Below, one piece after another: positions 1-8,243 of a stretch of 64,000 nucleotides of DNA. Position 1 is the first letter of the stretch; every line of letters starts with the position of its first letter. The notes under the pieces were generated by a model that searched no databases, was not told the origin of the DNA, and saw only the letters and a program-made list of their open reading frames with translations. The stretch spans positions 1-64,000 of the forward strand of contig NZ_JAAIKO010000019.1 in the NCBI RefSeq assembly GCF_016107395.1, given 5' to 3'. Both the position numbers and the translations under genes were made by a program. The DNA is from Streptomyces fildesensis (GTDB taxonomy: Bacteria; Actinomycetota; Actinomycetes; Streptomycetales; Streptomycetaceae).

Positions 1-145
1 CGCCGAGGCCCGGCCGGGCACCGCTGACCGACAGCCCGTACTTCGCCGCCAGCTCGGAAGCCGACAGCCCGTCGTCGGCCGGGGAGTCCGATGGGACACT
101 CACGGCGACGGCGCCGTCGTGCGCTGTTCCGCTCACAGTAGACAC
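1..145 (-). CDS. ABC transporter permease, N-terminal fragment (polysaccharide export type)
   Basis: Only the first 48 codons are present; the gene runs off the left edge. I place the start at the GTG at 145 because a GAGGA ribosome binding site lies five bases upstream. The visible peptide is a Ser/Ala-rich cytoplasmic head followed by LSASELAAKYGLSVSGARPG, a head I associate with actinobacterial ABC-2 permeases of the TagG/Wzm polysaccharide-export type. No membrane span is inside the window, so the call rests on this short stretch and on context: it is the last visible gene of a co-directional glycopolymer cluster, 72 bp after the glycosyltransferase. An ATPase partner would be expected further left. 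Confidence 0.55.
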   Translation of the reverse strand, partial: MSTVSGTAHDGAVAVSVPSDSPADDGLSASELAAKYGLSVSGARPGLG

Positions 146-217
146 TTTCGTCCTCAAGGTGCGCGTCCGGGGTAGGGGGGTCCCGGACTGCGACCGATGC
201 TCTCAGGTTCGAGCTTG

Positions 218-1111
218 TCAGATGATCGGGGGTCGGCCCAGTCGGGTCAGCCGCCATACCGTGCGCCACTTCATGGGGCGCCGGGGGCCGCAGGGCGTCG
301 CCCAGCCCTCCCGGAAGCCACCGATCCACGCCCGCAGTGCGGGACCGGAAGGACGTCTGGCCAGTGTCAGCAGGATCCAGGTGCCGAGATAGGCGGGCAC
401 CAGGGGCCAGGGCAGGTTCCGGCGTGCCAGCCACACCCGGTTGCGGGCCACCATCCGGTGGTAGACCGCGTGCCGGCTGGGCTCGGTGAGCGGGTGGTGC
501 AGGACCATGTCCGACCGGTAGTCGATCATCCAGCCGGCGTCCAGCGCCCGCCAGGCCAGGTCCGTCTCCTCGTGCGCGTAGAAGAACTCGTCCGGCAGCC
601 CGCCGACCTGCGCCAGCACCTTCGTACGGACCGCGCTGGCGCCGCCCAGGAAGGTGGTCACCCGCGAGGAGTGCATCGGGTCGGACGCCCGCAGGCGCGG
701 CACGTGGCGGCGCTGGGTGGTGCCGGTCTCCGGGTCCGCGATCCGGAAGCTGACGATGCCCAGCTCCGGGTCGGCCGCGAAGGCGTCGCGGAGCAGCTCC
801 CCGGTGTCGGTGCCGGGCAGCAGCCCGTCGTCGTCCAGGAACAGCACCACGTCGACATCGGAGCCGTTCGGGCCGAAGAGCTCGACGCCGACGTTGCGGC
901 CGCCGGGAATGCCCAGGTTCTCGGGCAGCTCGACGGTGCGCAGCCGCGGCGCGGACCCTTCCAGCTCGGGGAGCGGGGAGCCGTTGCCGACCAGCGCGAC
1001 CTCGATCGGCGGGCCGTCCTGCTTGGCCACGGAGTCCAGCAGGTCGCGCAACTCCACGGGACGGTTGCCCATGGTGATGATCACCGCGCCGAGCTTCAGC
1101 GGCGTACTCAC
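218..1111 (-). CDS. family 2 glycosyltransferase
   Basis: A 297-residue GT-A-type glycosyltransferase that would transfer a sugar from a nucleotide donor at the cytoplasmic face. The N-terminal Rossmann-like part begins LGAVIITMGNRPVELRDLL, the metal and donor-binding acidic motif is in VVLFLDDDGLLP (about residues 90-100), and the acceptor-side ED-type motif is HEETDLAWRAL. The C-terminus holds a hydrophobic stretch (LVPAYLGTWILLTLA) that may tether it to the membrane. The GTG start at 1111 overlaps the stop of the upstream CDP-alcohol phosphatidyltransferase by four bases (GTGA), so the two are translationally coupled. The context suggests it decorates or extends a polyol-phosphate surface polymer; donor and acceptor cannot be read from sequence. 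Confidence 0.85.
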   Translation of the reverse strand: MSTPLKLGAVIITMGNRPVELRDLLDSVAKQDGPPIEVALVGNGSPLPELEGSAPRLRTVELPENLGIPGGRNVGVELFGPNGSDVDVVLFLDDDGLLPGTDTGELLRDAFAADPELGIVSFRIADPETGTTQRRHVPRLRASDPMHSSRVTTFLGGASAVRTKVLAQVGGLPDEFFYAHEETDLAWRALDAGWMIDYRSDMVLHHPLTEPSRHAVYHRMVARNRVWLARRNLPWPLVPAYLGTWILLTLARRPSGPALRAWIGGFREGWATPCGPRRPMKWRTVWRLTRLGRPPII

Positions 1112-1887
1112 TTCAGCCTGCTCGACGCGAGGATGCTGACCAGGTGCAGGAGGGACTGCAGCAGCGCGATGCCGGCCAGCACGGCGACACCGAGGCGCGA
1201 GAAGAACAGGTCGCCCCTGACCTGGTCCAGGATCGCCAGCACCAGGATCAGCAGCGACGCCTCGATGCCGAGGACGAGCCGGTGGAACTTCAGCGCCGCG
1301 GCGGCCTTGCGGGCCAGCGCCATACCGGACGAACGCGGCTCGGAGGCCGCCTCCTTGACCGGCGGCAGCCCGTGCTGGTGACGGGCGACGCCGACCAGGT
1401 CGGTCTCCGCCTTGATCAGCACGGCACCGAGGGCGGCCAGCGTGCCGAGGAACGCCCACAGCCAGTCGATCCGCCCGGAGCCCCACAGATCGGCGGCACG
1501 CAGACCGAAGCCGACCAGCACGGCGGCGTCGCACAGATAGGCGGCGACGCGGTCCAGGTACACCCCGCCCAGCGAGTACTGCTTCTTCCAGCGGGCGAGC
1601 TCGCCGTCGACACAGTCGAACAGCAGATACAGCTGGACCATCACCACACCGAGCACGGCACCGGCGATCCCCGGCACCAGCAGAGCCGGGGCGGCGAGGA
1701 CGGCGGCGACGGTCATCACGTACGTCACCTGGTTGGGGGTGACCCGCGTGTTCACCAGGTGCCGGTCGATGCGCAGCGAGAGCTCACGCATGTAGAGCCG
1801 GCCGGCCCAGTGCTCGCCGCTCCGCCGGTCCTTCACCCCTGGGGGGTGAACGACCGGGCGGAGTTCAGCTACTGATGGTTTTGGCAT
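1108..1887 (-). CDS. CDP-alcohol phosphatidyltransferase family protein (variant active site)
   Basis: A 259-residue polytopic membrane protein with about six hydrophobic segments. The CDP-alcohol phosphatidyltransferase signature is present as FDCVDGELARWKKQYSLGG followed by VYLD. It matches D-x2-DG-x2-AR-x8-G-x3-D, but the final Asp expected four residues on is Ala (LDRVAAYL). In characterised members that last Asp is the proposed catalytic base, so activity or mechanism may differ; the second family member in this cluster keeps it. The start ATG at 1887 lies inside the 3' end of the upstream dehydrogenase gene (23-bp overlap). The family moves a phosphoalcohol from a CDP-alcohol to an acceptor, which fits synthesis of a phospholipid or glycopolymer linkage. 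Confidence 0.8.
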   Translation of the reverse strand: MPKPSVAELRPVVHPPGVKDRRSGEHWAGRLYMRELSLRIDRHLVNTRVTPNQVTYVMTVAAVLAAPALLVPGIAGAVLGVVMVQLYLLFDCVDGELARWKKQYSLGGVYLDRVAAYLCDAAVLVGFGLRAADLWGSGRIDWLWAFLGTLAALGAVLIKAETDLVGVARHQHGLPPVKEAASEPRSSGMALARKAAAALKFHRLVLGIEASLLILVLAILDQVRGDLFFSRLGVAVLAGIALLQSLLHLVSILASSRLK

Positions 1888-2926
1888 AGTCGGCGTATGC
1901 GTCCTTGATCTGGTCTGCGGACAGGTCGAGGTGTTCCAGGATCGTGTAGCGCCCGGGGCGGGTCTGCGGTGCGTACTCGACCGCCTTGACGAACTCCTCG
2001 TCGGAGAAGCCGATCTCGCCGGGCGTGACCGGCAGGCCGTGGCGTCGCAGCACCTCGGCGATCAGGCCGGACTCCTCGTGCGCCCCGCGCAGGTACATGG
2101 CGAAGGCGGCGCCCAGGCCGACCTGCTCGCCGTGCGCGGCGGCGCGCTTCGGGTACAGCAGGTCGAAGGCGTGGCTGATCTCGTGGCAGGCGCCGGACGA
2201 CGGGCGGGTGTCCCCGCTGATCGACATGGCGATGCCGGAGAGCACCAGGCCCTCGGCGAGCGTGGTGAGGAACGCGTCGTCACCCACCCCGCCCGGGTGC
2301 CGCAGTACGGACTCGCCCGCGGAGCGGGCCATGGCGGCGGCGAGACCGTCTATCGGCTCACCGGTCTCACGGTGCGACAGTTCCCAGTCCGCGATGGCGG
2401 AGAGGTTGGAGATCGCGTCGCCGATCCCGGAGCGCACATAGCGCACCGGGGCCTCGCGGATCACGTCCAGGTCGATGACCAGCGCTATCGGGGTGGGCAC
2501 CCCGTAGGAGCCGCGCCCGTTGTCGTTGTCCAGCGTGGAGACCGGCGAACAGATGCCGTCGTGCGAGAGGTTCGTCGCGACGGCGACCATCGGCAGCCCG
2601 ACCCGGGCGGCCGCGTACTTCGCGACGTCGATGATCTTGCCGCCGCCCAGGCCGACGACCGCGTCGTACCGCTTGCCGCGCATGGCGTCGGCGAGCTTGA
2701 CGGCGGCGTCGATGGTGCCGCCGTCGACCGGGTACCAGTCGGCGCCGGGCAGCTCGGGAGCCAGCCGGTCGCGCAGCTTGAGGCCGGAGCCGCCGCTGAC
2801 CGCGACGGCGAGCTTGCCCGAGCTGGAGATCCGCTGGTCGGCCAGGAGGCCGGCCAGATCGGCGAGAGCGCCGCCGTTGATGTCGACGACGACCGGCGAG
2901 GGGATCAGCCGGGTCAGTACTGGCAC
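1865..2926 (-). CDS. iron-containing alcohol dehydrogenase, glycerol-1-phosphate dehydrogenase-like
   Basis: A 353-residue protein of the Fe/Zn alcohol dehydrogenase superfamily, closest in motif layout to glycerol-1-phosphate dehydrogenases (EgsA/AraM). The dinucleotide-binding loop is VVGLGGGKIIDVAKYAA (about residues 85-100), the substrate loop is NLSHDGICSPVS, and the metal-binding residues are expected in CHEISHAFDLL and AAHGEQVGLG. I chose the GTG at 2926, giving VPVLTRLIPSPVVVDINGG; it overlaps the upstream nucleotidyltransferase stop. It probably makes a polyol phosphate such as sn-glycerol-1-phosphate, which the neighbouring nucleotidyltransferase could activate as a CDP-alcohol. The substrate is inferred from family and neighbours. 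Confidence 0.8.
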   Translation of the reverse strand: MPVLTRLIPSPVVVDINGGALADLAGLLADQRISSSGKLAVAVSGGSGLKLRDRLAPELPGADWYPVDGGTIDAAVKLADAMRGKRYDAVVGLGGGKIIDVAKYAAARVGLPMVAVATNLSHDGICSPVSTLDNDNGRGSYGVPTPIALVIDLDVIREAPVRYVRSGIGDAISNLSAIADWELSHRETGEPIDGLAAAMARSAGESVLRHPGGVGDDAFLTTLAEGLVLSGIAMSISGDTRPSSGACHEISHAFDLLYPKRAAAHGEQVGLGAAFAMYLRGAHEESGLIAEVLRRHGLPVTPGEIGFSDEEFVKAVEYAPQTRPGRYTILEHLDLSADQIKDAYADYAKTISS

Positions 2927-3663
2927 GCGATCCCCCGTGCCTTCTTCAGGTCGTCGTGGTTGTCGATCTCGACCCAGGCCACGTCGCCGATCGGCGCGGT
3001 GTCGATGGTGAAGCCGCGGTTGACGAGCTCCTGGTAGCCGTCCTCGTAGTAGAGGTCGGGGTCCTTCTCGAAGGTCGTCTTCAGCGCGTCGGCCAGGTCG
3101 GCTGCGGCCGACGACTCGATCAGCGTCACGCCGATGTACTCGCCGGTCGCGGTGGCCGGGTCCATCAGCTTGGTGATGCGCTGCACACCCTTGGCCGGGT
3201 CGGTGATGACCTTCATCTCCTCGTCGGCGAGCTTCTTCACCGTGTCGAGGGCGAGGATGATCCGCCGGTCCTGGCCGCGGGCGGCCAGCAGGGTCTTCTC
3301 CACGGAGACCGGGTGCACGGTGTCGCCGTTGGCGAGGATCACACCCTCCGTGAGAATGTCCCGGGCGCACCACAGCGAGTAGGCGTTGTTCCAGGTCTCC
3401 GCCTTGTCGTTGTCGACGAGGTACAGCTTGACGCCGTACTTCTTCTCCAGGGCGGCCTTGCGCTCGACGACGGCTTCGCCGCGGTAGCCGATCACGATCG
3501 CCGCGTCGGTGAGGCCGACCTCGGCGAAGTTGCCCAGGGTCAGGTCCAGGACGGTGGTGGTGCCCGCCCCCTCGGGGTCGACCGGCACCAGAGCCTTGGG
3601 CAGGGTGTCGGTGTAGGGACGCAGACGCCGTCCGGCGCCGGCTGCCAGCACGAGGCCGATCAT
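2914..3663 (-). CDS. nucleotidyltransferase, CTP:phosphoalcohol cytidylyltransferase-like
   Basis: A 249-residue NTP_transferase-family protein with the signature LAAGAGRRLRPYTDTLPKAL (G-x-G-x-R and PK motifs) and a metal-binding Asp in GVILANGDTVHP. The length fits a stand-alone pyrophosphorylase. With a phosphopolyol dehydrogenase and two CDP-alcohol transferases adjacent, CTP is the most likely nucleotide and a phosphoalcohol such as glycerol or inositol phosphate the likely partner; a sugar-1-phosphate substrate is the alternative. The ATG at 3663 overlaps the stop of the upstream membrane enzyme by four bases (ATGA), and its own stop overlaps the next start, so the cluster is a tightly coupled operon. 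Confidence 0.8.
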   Translation of the reverse strand: MIGLVLAAGAGRRLRPYTDTLPKALVPVDPEGAGTTTVLDLTLGNFAEVGLTDAAIVIGYRGEAVVERKAALEKKYGVKLYLVDNDKAETWNNAYSLWCARDILTEGVILANGDTVHPVSVEKTLLAARGQDRRIILALDTVKKLADEEMKVITDPAKGVQRITKLMDPATATGEYIGVTLIESSAAADLADALKTTFEKDPDLYYEDGYQELVNRGFTIDTAPIGDVAWVEIDNHDDLKKARGIACQY

Positions 3664-5393
3664 GCGGGTTCTCCTGATTCGTCGTGTACAGCGGGTGCGG
3701 CTGACGACACCCAGAAACGGATGCTCTCGGTGAGCACCACGAGTGTCAGCGCCCCGGCGATGACCGTCAGCGTGACGGTAAAACCTGTGTGGTGCGCGAG
3801 GGCGGCCGCCGCGGTGACCGCCAGCGCCCTGCCCTCGTGTCCGCCGGTCGCGCGTACCAGGGCCCTCGGTGGCGCCCCGGTGCCGCCGCGGATGCGGTAC
3901 ACCGTGTCGTAGTGATGGTAGGCGACGGCGGCCACCAGGCCGAAAGCGGCGGGCAATGCCCCGTTCACGTCCGAGACGGCCGCCAGCGCGAGGATCGTGG
4001 TGTATTCGCCCGCCCGGAAGAACGGCGGGACCAGCCAGTCGAGCGCACCCTTCAGCGGCCGCGCGACGGCCAGACCCGAGGTCAGGACGTATACGACGGC
4101 GGCCAGCACCGGCCACCAGCTGCCCCATGGGGCCAGCGCCGCGGTCGCCACCAGCGCGGCGGCGCCGAGCAGGGCGATGGCGGGGGCGGTGAAGGACGGC
4201 AGCCGGCGGGCGAGCGGCCCGGTGGCGCGGGCGACGGCTTCGGCGAGCGGACCGCTGTCGGCCAGCTCGGCGAGCGCCTGGGCGGCCCGGTCGGTGCGGA
4301 CCGCCTTGCGGGTGAGCGAGCGCAGCACCCGGCCGGCGGTGGTGTAGCAGGCGGCGAGCGCGCAGCCGATGATCAGCACGGTCAGGGTGATGCGGGGCGT
4401 GGTGACGGCGGTGAGCACCGCGATCATCGCCCAGCGCTCACCGATCGGCAGCACGATCATCCGGCGCACCCAGACCGTCCAGCCGACGCTGTCGAGCTTG
4501 TCGGACAGGGCGGCGGTCGGACTCGTGTTGGCCGTCGCGTCGTGGTTGGCCTCGGTGAACGAGAAGTCGACGACGTGCCGGCAGGTCTGCAGCACCATCG
4601 CGCCGAGCGCCAGCGCCCACACGTCGTCACCGCCTCGGGCCGCGCCGAGCGCGAGGCCGGCGTAGTACGCGTACTCCTTGGCCCGGTCGAAGGTGGCGTC
4701 GAGCCAGGCGCCGAGCGTCGAGTACTGCAGCGAGTAGCGGGCCAGCTGCCCGTCGGTGCAGTCCAGGACGAACGAGGCGATCAGCAGGACACCGGCGGCG
4801 ACGAAGCCCGGCCGGGTGCCGGTGGCCGCGCAGCCGGCCGCGATGAGCGCGACGAGCAGGGACGCTGTGGTGACCTGGTTGGGGGTCAGCCCGCGGCGGG
4901 CACACCAGCGCGCGAGGTAGCGGGAGTACGGGCTGATGCAGTAAGTGGTGAAGAAGCCGTCGCGCGCCTTGACGGCGTTGCGCAGCCGGACCTTCTCCCC
5001 GTCGACCGCGGCGACGGCCGCTGCGGCTTCGGCCCGGTCGGCGTCCGAGGCGGGTACGGCGGCGACCAGGACACCGAGCTCAGGGCGGTGCGGAGCCACC
5101 CCCTCGGCCTCGATGGCGGTGGCGAGGGTATCCGGCAGCAGACCCTCGGCCGGCCCGGCGGCGAGCGCCCTGACCAGCGCGGGACGCGCCGCGGCCTGGA
5201 CGGCCAGCGCGCCGGGAACGGCGGAGGCGTCGAAGCGGGGGTCCGTGAGTGCCAGCCGCAGCGCGTGCGTGTGGCCGACGAAGCGCCGGTCGACGATCGC
5301 CACCCGGTCGGTGGCGGGCACCGCGGCGATACGTGCCGCGAGACCGCCGGCCGCCGCTTCGGACTCGCTTCCGGACTCCGGCGCTTCGATCAC
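3660..5393 (-). CDS. CDP-alcohol phosphatidyltransferase with N-terminal extension (DUF5941-like)
   Basis: A protein of at least 577 residues. Residues 1-140 form a soluble Ala-rich domain of unknown fold; the rest is membrane-embedded with about ten hydrophobic segments. The complete catalytic signature is LDCTDGQLARYSLQYSTLG then AWLDATFD, including the last Asp missing from the smaller paralogue. I recall this architecture as the DUF5941-containing CDP-alcohol phosphatidyltransferases of Streptomyces. The first usable start is GTG at 5393. Upstream the frame stays open to a stop near 5480 and encodes PTAILTGPPAPASPLEGDLRSLGFD, which looks like the real N-terminus but has no ATG or GTG; a CTG at 5471 is the only near-start. 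Start position is therefore unsure. Confidence 0.75.
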   Translation of the reverse strand: MIEAPESGSESEAAAGGLAARIAAVPATDRVAIVDRRFVGHTHALRLALTDPRFDASAVPGALAVQAAARPALVRALAAGPAEGLLPDTLATAIEAEGVAPHRPELGVLVAAVPASDADRAEAAAAVAAVDGEKVRLRNAVKARDGFFTTYCISPYSRYLARWCARRGLTPNQVTTASLLVALIAAGCAATGTRPGFVAAGVLLIASFVLDCTDGQLARYSLQYSTLGAWLDATFDRAKEYAYYAGLALGAARGGDDVWALALGAMVLQTCRHVVDFSFTEANHDATANTSPTAALSDKLDSVGWTVWVRRMIVLPIGERWAMIAVLTAVTTPRITLTVLIIGCALAACYTTAGRVLRSLTRKAVRTDRAAQALAELADSGPLAEAVARATGPLARRLPSFTAPAIALLGAAALVATAALAPWGSWWPVLAAVVYVLTSGLAVARPLKGALDWLVPPFFRAGEYTTILALAAVSDVNGALPAAFGLVAAVAYHHYDTVYRIRGGTGAPPRALVRATGGHEGRALAVTAAAALAHHTGFTVTLTVIAGALTLVVLTESIRFWVSSAAPAVHDESGEPA

Positions 5394-5443
5394 GTCGAAT
5401 CCGAGCGACCTCAGGTCGCCCTCGAGCGGCGACGCCGGAGCCG

Positions 5444-5551
5444 GCGGGCCGGTGAGGATGGCGGTCGGCAGAGGAACTCACTCCCTGGACATGTGGGGAT
5501 GCCGGCGAGGACGGCGGTGGGCGGGCCGGTGTGGACGGCGGTCGGCAGAGG
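5444..5551. repeat. imperfect direct repeats at the 5' end of the DUF5941-like gene
   Basis: A 31-bp segment at 5444-5474 recurs at 5521-5551 with two mismatches, 77 bp apart, so not in the same frame. A third, shorter relative lies between them near 5496-5520. Read on the minus strand each encodes a version of the peptide PTA(I/V)xxG. This looks like local duplication of the gene's N-terminal codons that has separated the conserved N-terminus from its original start codon. Confidence 0.6.
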
Positions 5552-5938
5552 CTATCGGATCCGCGGAAGCGGCCGTTCACCACCCGTTTGCTTCCTCGTG
5601 CGCTTCGCCGGGGCCCTCCCCGCCGTGCGAATGACGTGATCATCATGGTCGATCCGGGCGCCAGCAACAAACAGCGGCCGTGCGGTGGCCGTACCCGGCC
5701 GTCCGGGTGACACCGACGCGGCTCTCGCGCCCTTCATCGCCGCAGCTCATCGCGGACGACGGGGGTCACCGGTAGCGGCCCCGCCACTGTGCGTCATGCC
5801 GTCGCACCGGCATCCGGAACGTGAGGCACACGTGTGCCAGCGACCCCGTCCGGGTGACAGGGAGCATGCGGTGCAACCACTTCGGTGAGCGGCGCGTGAG
5901 GCAGACTGAGGACTTGTCGTCGAATGCGAAGGATGGAC
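5552..5938. other. intergenic region upstream of idi with a 14-bp palindrome
   Basis: No convincing gene is seen here. Two things stand out: a perfect 14-bp palindrome GGCACACGTGTGCC at 5825-5838, about 100 bp before idi, and a 14-bp direct repeat CCGTCCGGGTGACA at 5699-5712 and 5846-5859. They could be regulator sites for idi or for the leftward cluster. I could not find a convincing -35/-10 pair. Confidence 0.3.
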
Positions 5939-6547
5939 ATGCCAACCAGTCCCGCCACCGGCCGGCCCGGCACCCCCGCGACGGATCCCTCCAGCAACGG
6001 GGTCGCGGAACCGATCATGCTGGAGCTGGTCGACGAGGCCGGTGTGACGATCGGCACCGCCGAGAAGCTGTCCGCTCATCTGGCCCCCGGCCGGCTGCAC
6101 CGCGCCTTCTCCGTCTTCCTCTTCGACGACGAGGGCCGGCTGCTGCTCCAGCGCCGGGCGATGGGCAAGTACCACTCCCCCGGCGTCTGGTCGAACACCT
6201 GCTGCGGGCACCCGTACCCGGCCGAGCCGCCGTTCGTGGCCGCCGCCCGCCGCACCGCCGAGGAGCTGGGAACGGCTCCCGCGCTGCTGCGGGAGGCCGG
6301 CACCGTCCGCTACAACCACCCGGACCCGGCGTCCGGGCTGGTCGAGCAGGAGTTCAACCACCTGTTCGTCGGCCTCGTACGGGCGCAGCTGCGGCCCGAC
6401 CCCGAGGAGATCGGCGAGACCGCGTTCGTGACGCCGCCGGAGCTGGAGGAGATCCGCGAGCGCGGGCCGTTCTCCGCCTGGTTCGGAACGGTGTGGGACG
6501 CGTCGCTGCCCGCGATCCGCGAGCTGACCGGCGACGCCGGCTGGTAG
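5939..6547 (+). CDS. idi: isopentenyl-diphosphate delta-isomerase, type I
   Basis: A 202-residue Nudix-fold enzyme that interconverts isopentenyl and dimethylallyl diphosphate in the cytoplasm, supplying isoprenoid synthesis. Recognisable elements are HRAFSVFLFDDEGRLLLQRR, the active-site cysteine region SNTCCGHPYP (Cys at about residue 89-90), the Nudix-type helix AARRTAEELG and the catalytic Glu in LVEQEFNHLFVG. The length is normal. I chose the ATG at 5939 because AAGGA lies five bases upstream; in-frame ATGs at 5924 and 5933 are poorer. The gene is monocistronic and faces the anti-sigma-type ATPase gene, with a strong hairpin between them. Confidence 0.93.
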   Translation: MPTSPATGRPGTPATDPSSNGVAEPIMLELVDEAGVTIGTAEKLSAHLAPGRLHRAFSVFLFDDEGRLLLQRRAMGKYHSPGVWSNTCCGHPYPAEPPFVAAARRTAEELGTAPALLREAGTVRYNHPDPASGLVEQEFNHLFVGLVRAQLRPDPEEIGETAFVTPPELEEIRERGPFSAWFGTVWDASLPAIRELTGDAGW

Positions 6548-6558
6548 GAACGCGCTGA

Positions 6559-6594
6559 TCCGCCGGGGCGGCTCCGCGGAGCGGGCCCGGCGGA
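6559..6594. terminator. hairpin between convergent idi and ATPase genes
   Basis: Arms TCCGCCGGG (6559-6567) and CCCGGCGGA (6586-6594) pair perfectly around an inner palindrome GCTCCGCGGAGC. There is no T run in either direction. The position between converging genes makes a bidirectional terminator likely. Just beyond it, three near-copies of a CCTCAGGGGTTC motif occur at about 6607-6652. Confidence 0.55.
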
Positions 6595-6641
6595 CCGGCT
6601 CCGCGGCCTCAGGGGTTCAGCCTCAGGGGTTCGGGCACGTC

Positions 6642-7199
6642 TCAGGAGTTCGGGAACGGCAGTGGCAGCAGCGCCCAGATCACCTTGCCGCCGGAGTCGG
6701 TGTGCGTCACGTCGCACATGCCGCCGGCTTCCGCCGTGATGGCCTTGACCAGCAGCAGGCCGCGGCCGCCGGTGTCGCCGTACTCCGCCTCCAGCGCCTT
6801 GGGACGGTAGGGGTGGTTGTCCTCGACGCCGACCCGGATCCAGTCCGGGCCCACCGCGACCTCGATGGTGATCTGCGGCGACAGCAGCGCCGCGTGCCGG
6901 ACCGCGTTCGTCACCAGCTCCGACACGATCAGCAGGATGCCGGCCATCAGATCGTCGCCGACGGGCACCTTCCGGTCGGTGATGAGATCCCGGACACCGT
7001 GCCGGACCTGGGGTACCGAGGAGTCCACCGCCGGTGCGGTGAAACGCCACGCCCCGGCGTACGGCGGCGGCGGAGCGAACGGACCGCCTGGCCCGCCCGA
7101 AGCGCCAGGACCACCCGGATCATCCGGATCGACCGGCACCTCGGCCGTCGCCGGATCGGGCGGGACGCTCCCGCGGACCTCCATGACGGCATCCACCAT
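6642..7199 (-). CDS. ATP-binding protein, anti-sigma/serine kinase-like HATPase
   Basis: About 185 residues. A Pro/Gly-rich head (residues 1-55, GGPGGPFAPPPP) is followed by a HATPase_c domain of the RsbW/SpoIIAB class. The N-box is SELVTNAVRHA, the G1-type loop is GVEDNHPYRP and the G2 loop is GGRGLLLVKA. Streptomyces carry many of these, acting as anti-sigma factors or partner-switch kinases; no cognate sigma factor or antagonist is adjacent, so the partner is unknown. The start is uncertain: ATG at 7199 has a poorly spaced site, ATG at 7184 has GGTGGA seven bases upstream, and the frame is open for 90 codons further with a plausible peptide. Confidence 0.75.
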   Translation of the reverse strand: MVDAVMEVRGSVPPDPATAEVPVDPDDPGGPGASGGPGGPFAPPPPYAGAWRFTAPAVDSSVPQVRHGVRDLITDRKVPVGDDLMAGILLIVSELVTNAVRHAALLSPQITIEVAVGPDWIRVGVEDNHPYRPKALEAEYGDTGGRGLLLVKAITAEAGGMCDVTHTDSGGKVIWALLPLPFPNS

Positions 7200-7365
7200 C
7201 GCCTTCGTGTGACGTGTCCCCGCAGTTCTTGCCGCTGCCCGCTGTCGGGCCGACGGCGAGATCCGCCTCACGGATCGAGTCTCCGGAGTGGGGGGCAGTT
7301 CACTGGGCGGGTGCCCGTAAGTCCGCACCTTTCGGCGCTTCATGTCCATCAGCGAAAGACTTTTG

Positions 7366-8091
7366 TCACTCGGGCGACCGATTCCGATCGCCTTGTTCCT
7401 GCTTCGTGGAATGTTCCACCATCGGGTCATTCGGCGGTCCCGCCGACGCCGCGGATTCCGGGCCCGCCCCCGCAACGGCCTCCCGCCGGGCTTCCGCCTG
7501 GGCGTCCGCCTCGGTGCGGGCGTCCGTGACCATGCCGACGACCCGCCGGCCGCCGATACCGCCGGCCATCAGTCCGAGGCCGTCCAAGAGCAGCATGAGG
7601 GAGAAGAAGAAGCCGAGGACGTAGCGGCTGCTCTCCGGCCAGTTGGCCAGCACCAGGACGCCCAGCAGGATGCCGACCGCGCCCTGCACCACGGTCGAGA
7701 GCGTCTGCGGTCCGCGCACCACCAGGCCGCCGAACAGCCGGAACACCCCGCCGGTCAGGAAGAGCAGCGCGGCGAACATCGTCAGTGCCGCGGCGGTGCC
7801 GTCCGGCCTGCGGATGACGACGACCCCCGCCGCCAGGTTCAGCGCCGCGACGACCAGCGCGAGCCAGAAGAAGTTCGTGTCGCGTGACTGGACGGCGTGC
7901 AGCAGGCCGACGAAGCCCCCGATCAGCAGCAGCCAGCCGAAGAGCAGCACCGAGGTGAGGGTGGCGAAGGCCGTGTAGGCGAGACCGAACAGCCCGCACA
8001 GCACCAGGACGGCGCCGAGTGCGGCAAGCCATCCGAAACTGCGGCTGATCCGGGCCTCCGGTCGCGGGTCCCGCTTCCTGAGTGCGGCCAC
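7366..8091 (-). CDS. HdeD family (DUF308) membrane protein
   Basis: A 241-residue integral membrane protein with six predicted spans between residues 19 and 180, for example WLAALGAVLVLCGLFGLAYTAF and VLGFFFSLMLLLDGLGLMAGG. This matches the duplicated three-helix DUF308 arrangement of HdeD, which in E. coli is tied to acid resistance. The last 60 residues are a charged, Ala/Glu-rich cytoplasmic tail (TDARTEADAQAEARREAVAG), longer than in typical HdeD. The GTG start at 8091 has GAGGAGG eight bases upstream. It lies upstream of the ATPase gene on the same strand, with 166 bp between. Confidence 0.85.
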   Translation of the reverse strand: MAALRKRDPRPEARISRSFGWLAALGAVLVLCGLFGLAYTAFATLTSVLLFGWLLLIGGFVGLLHAVQSRDTNFFWLALVVAALNLAAGVVVIRRPDGTAAALTMFAALLFLTGGVFRLFGGLVVRGPQTLSTVVQGAVGILLGVLVLANWPESSRYVLGFFFSLMLLLDGLGLMAGGIGGRRVVGMVTDARTEADAQAEARREAVAGAGPESAASAGPPNDPMVEHSTKQEQGDRNRSPE

Positions 8092-8243
8092 GTCCGCCTC
8101 CTCGCCTCGGTCGAATGAATGTCCCGTATAGCCTTTTTACTCCTATTTGTTCGCGGATAGGATCCGATGATCGGCCACCTGCGCACCACACCCACGCCGA
8201 ACGGAACATCACGCCGCACGGAACATACGGAAGGGGAGCCCGG

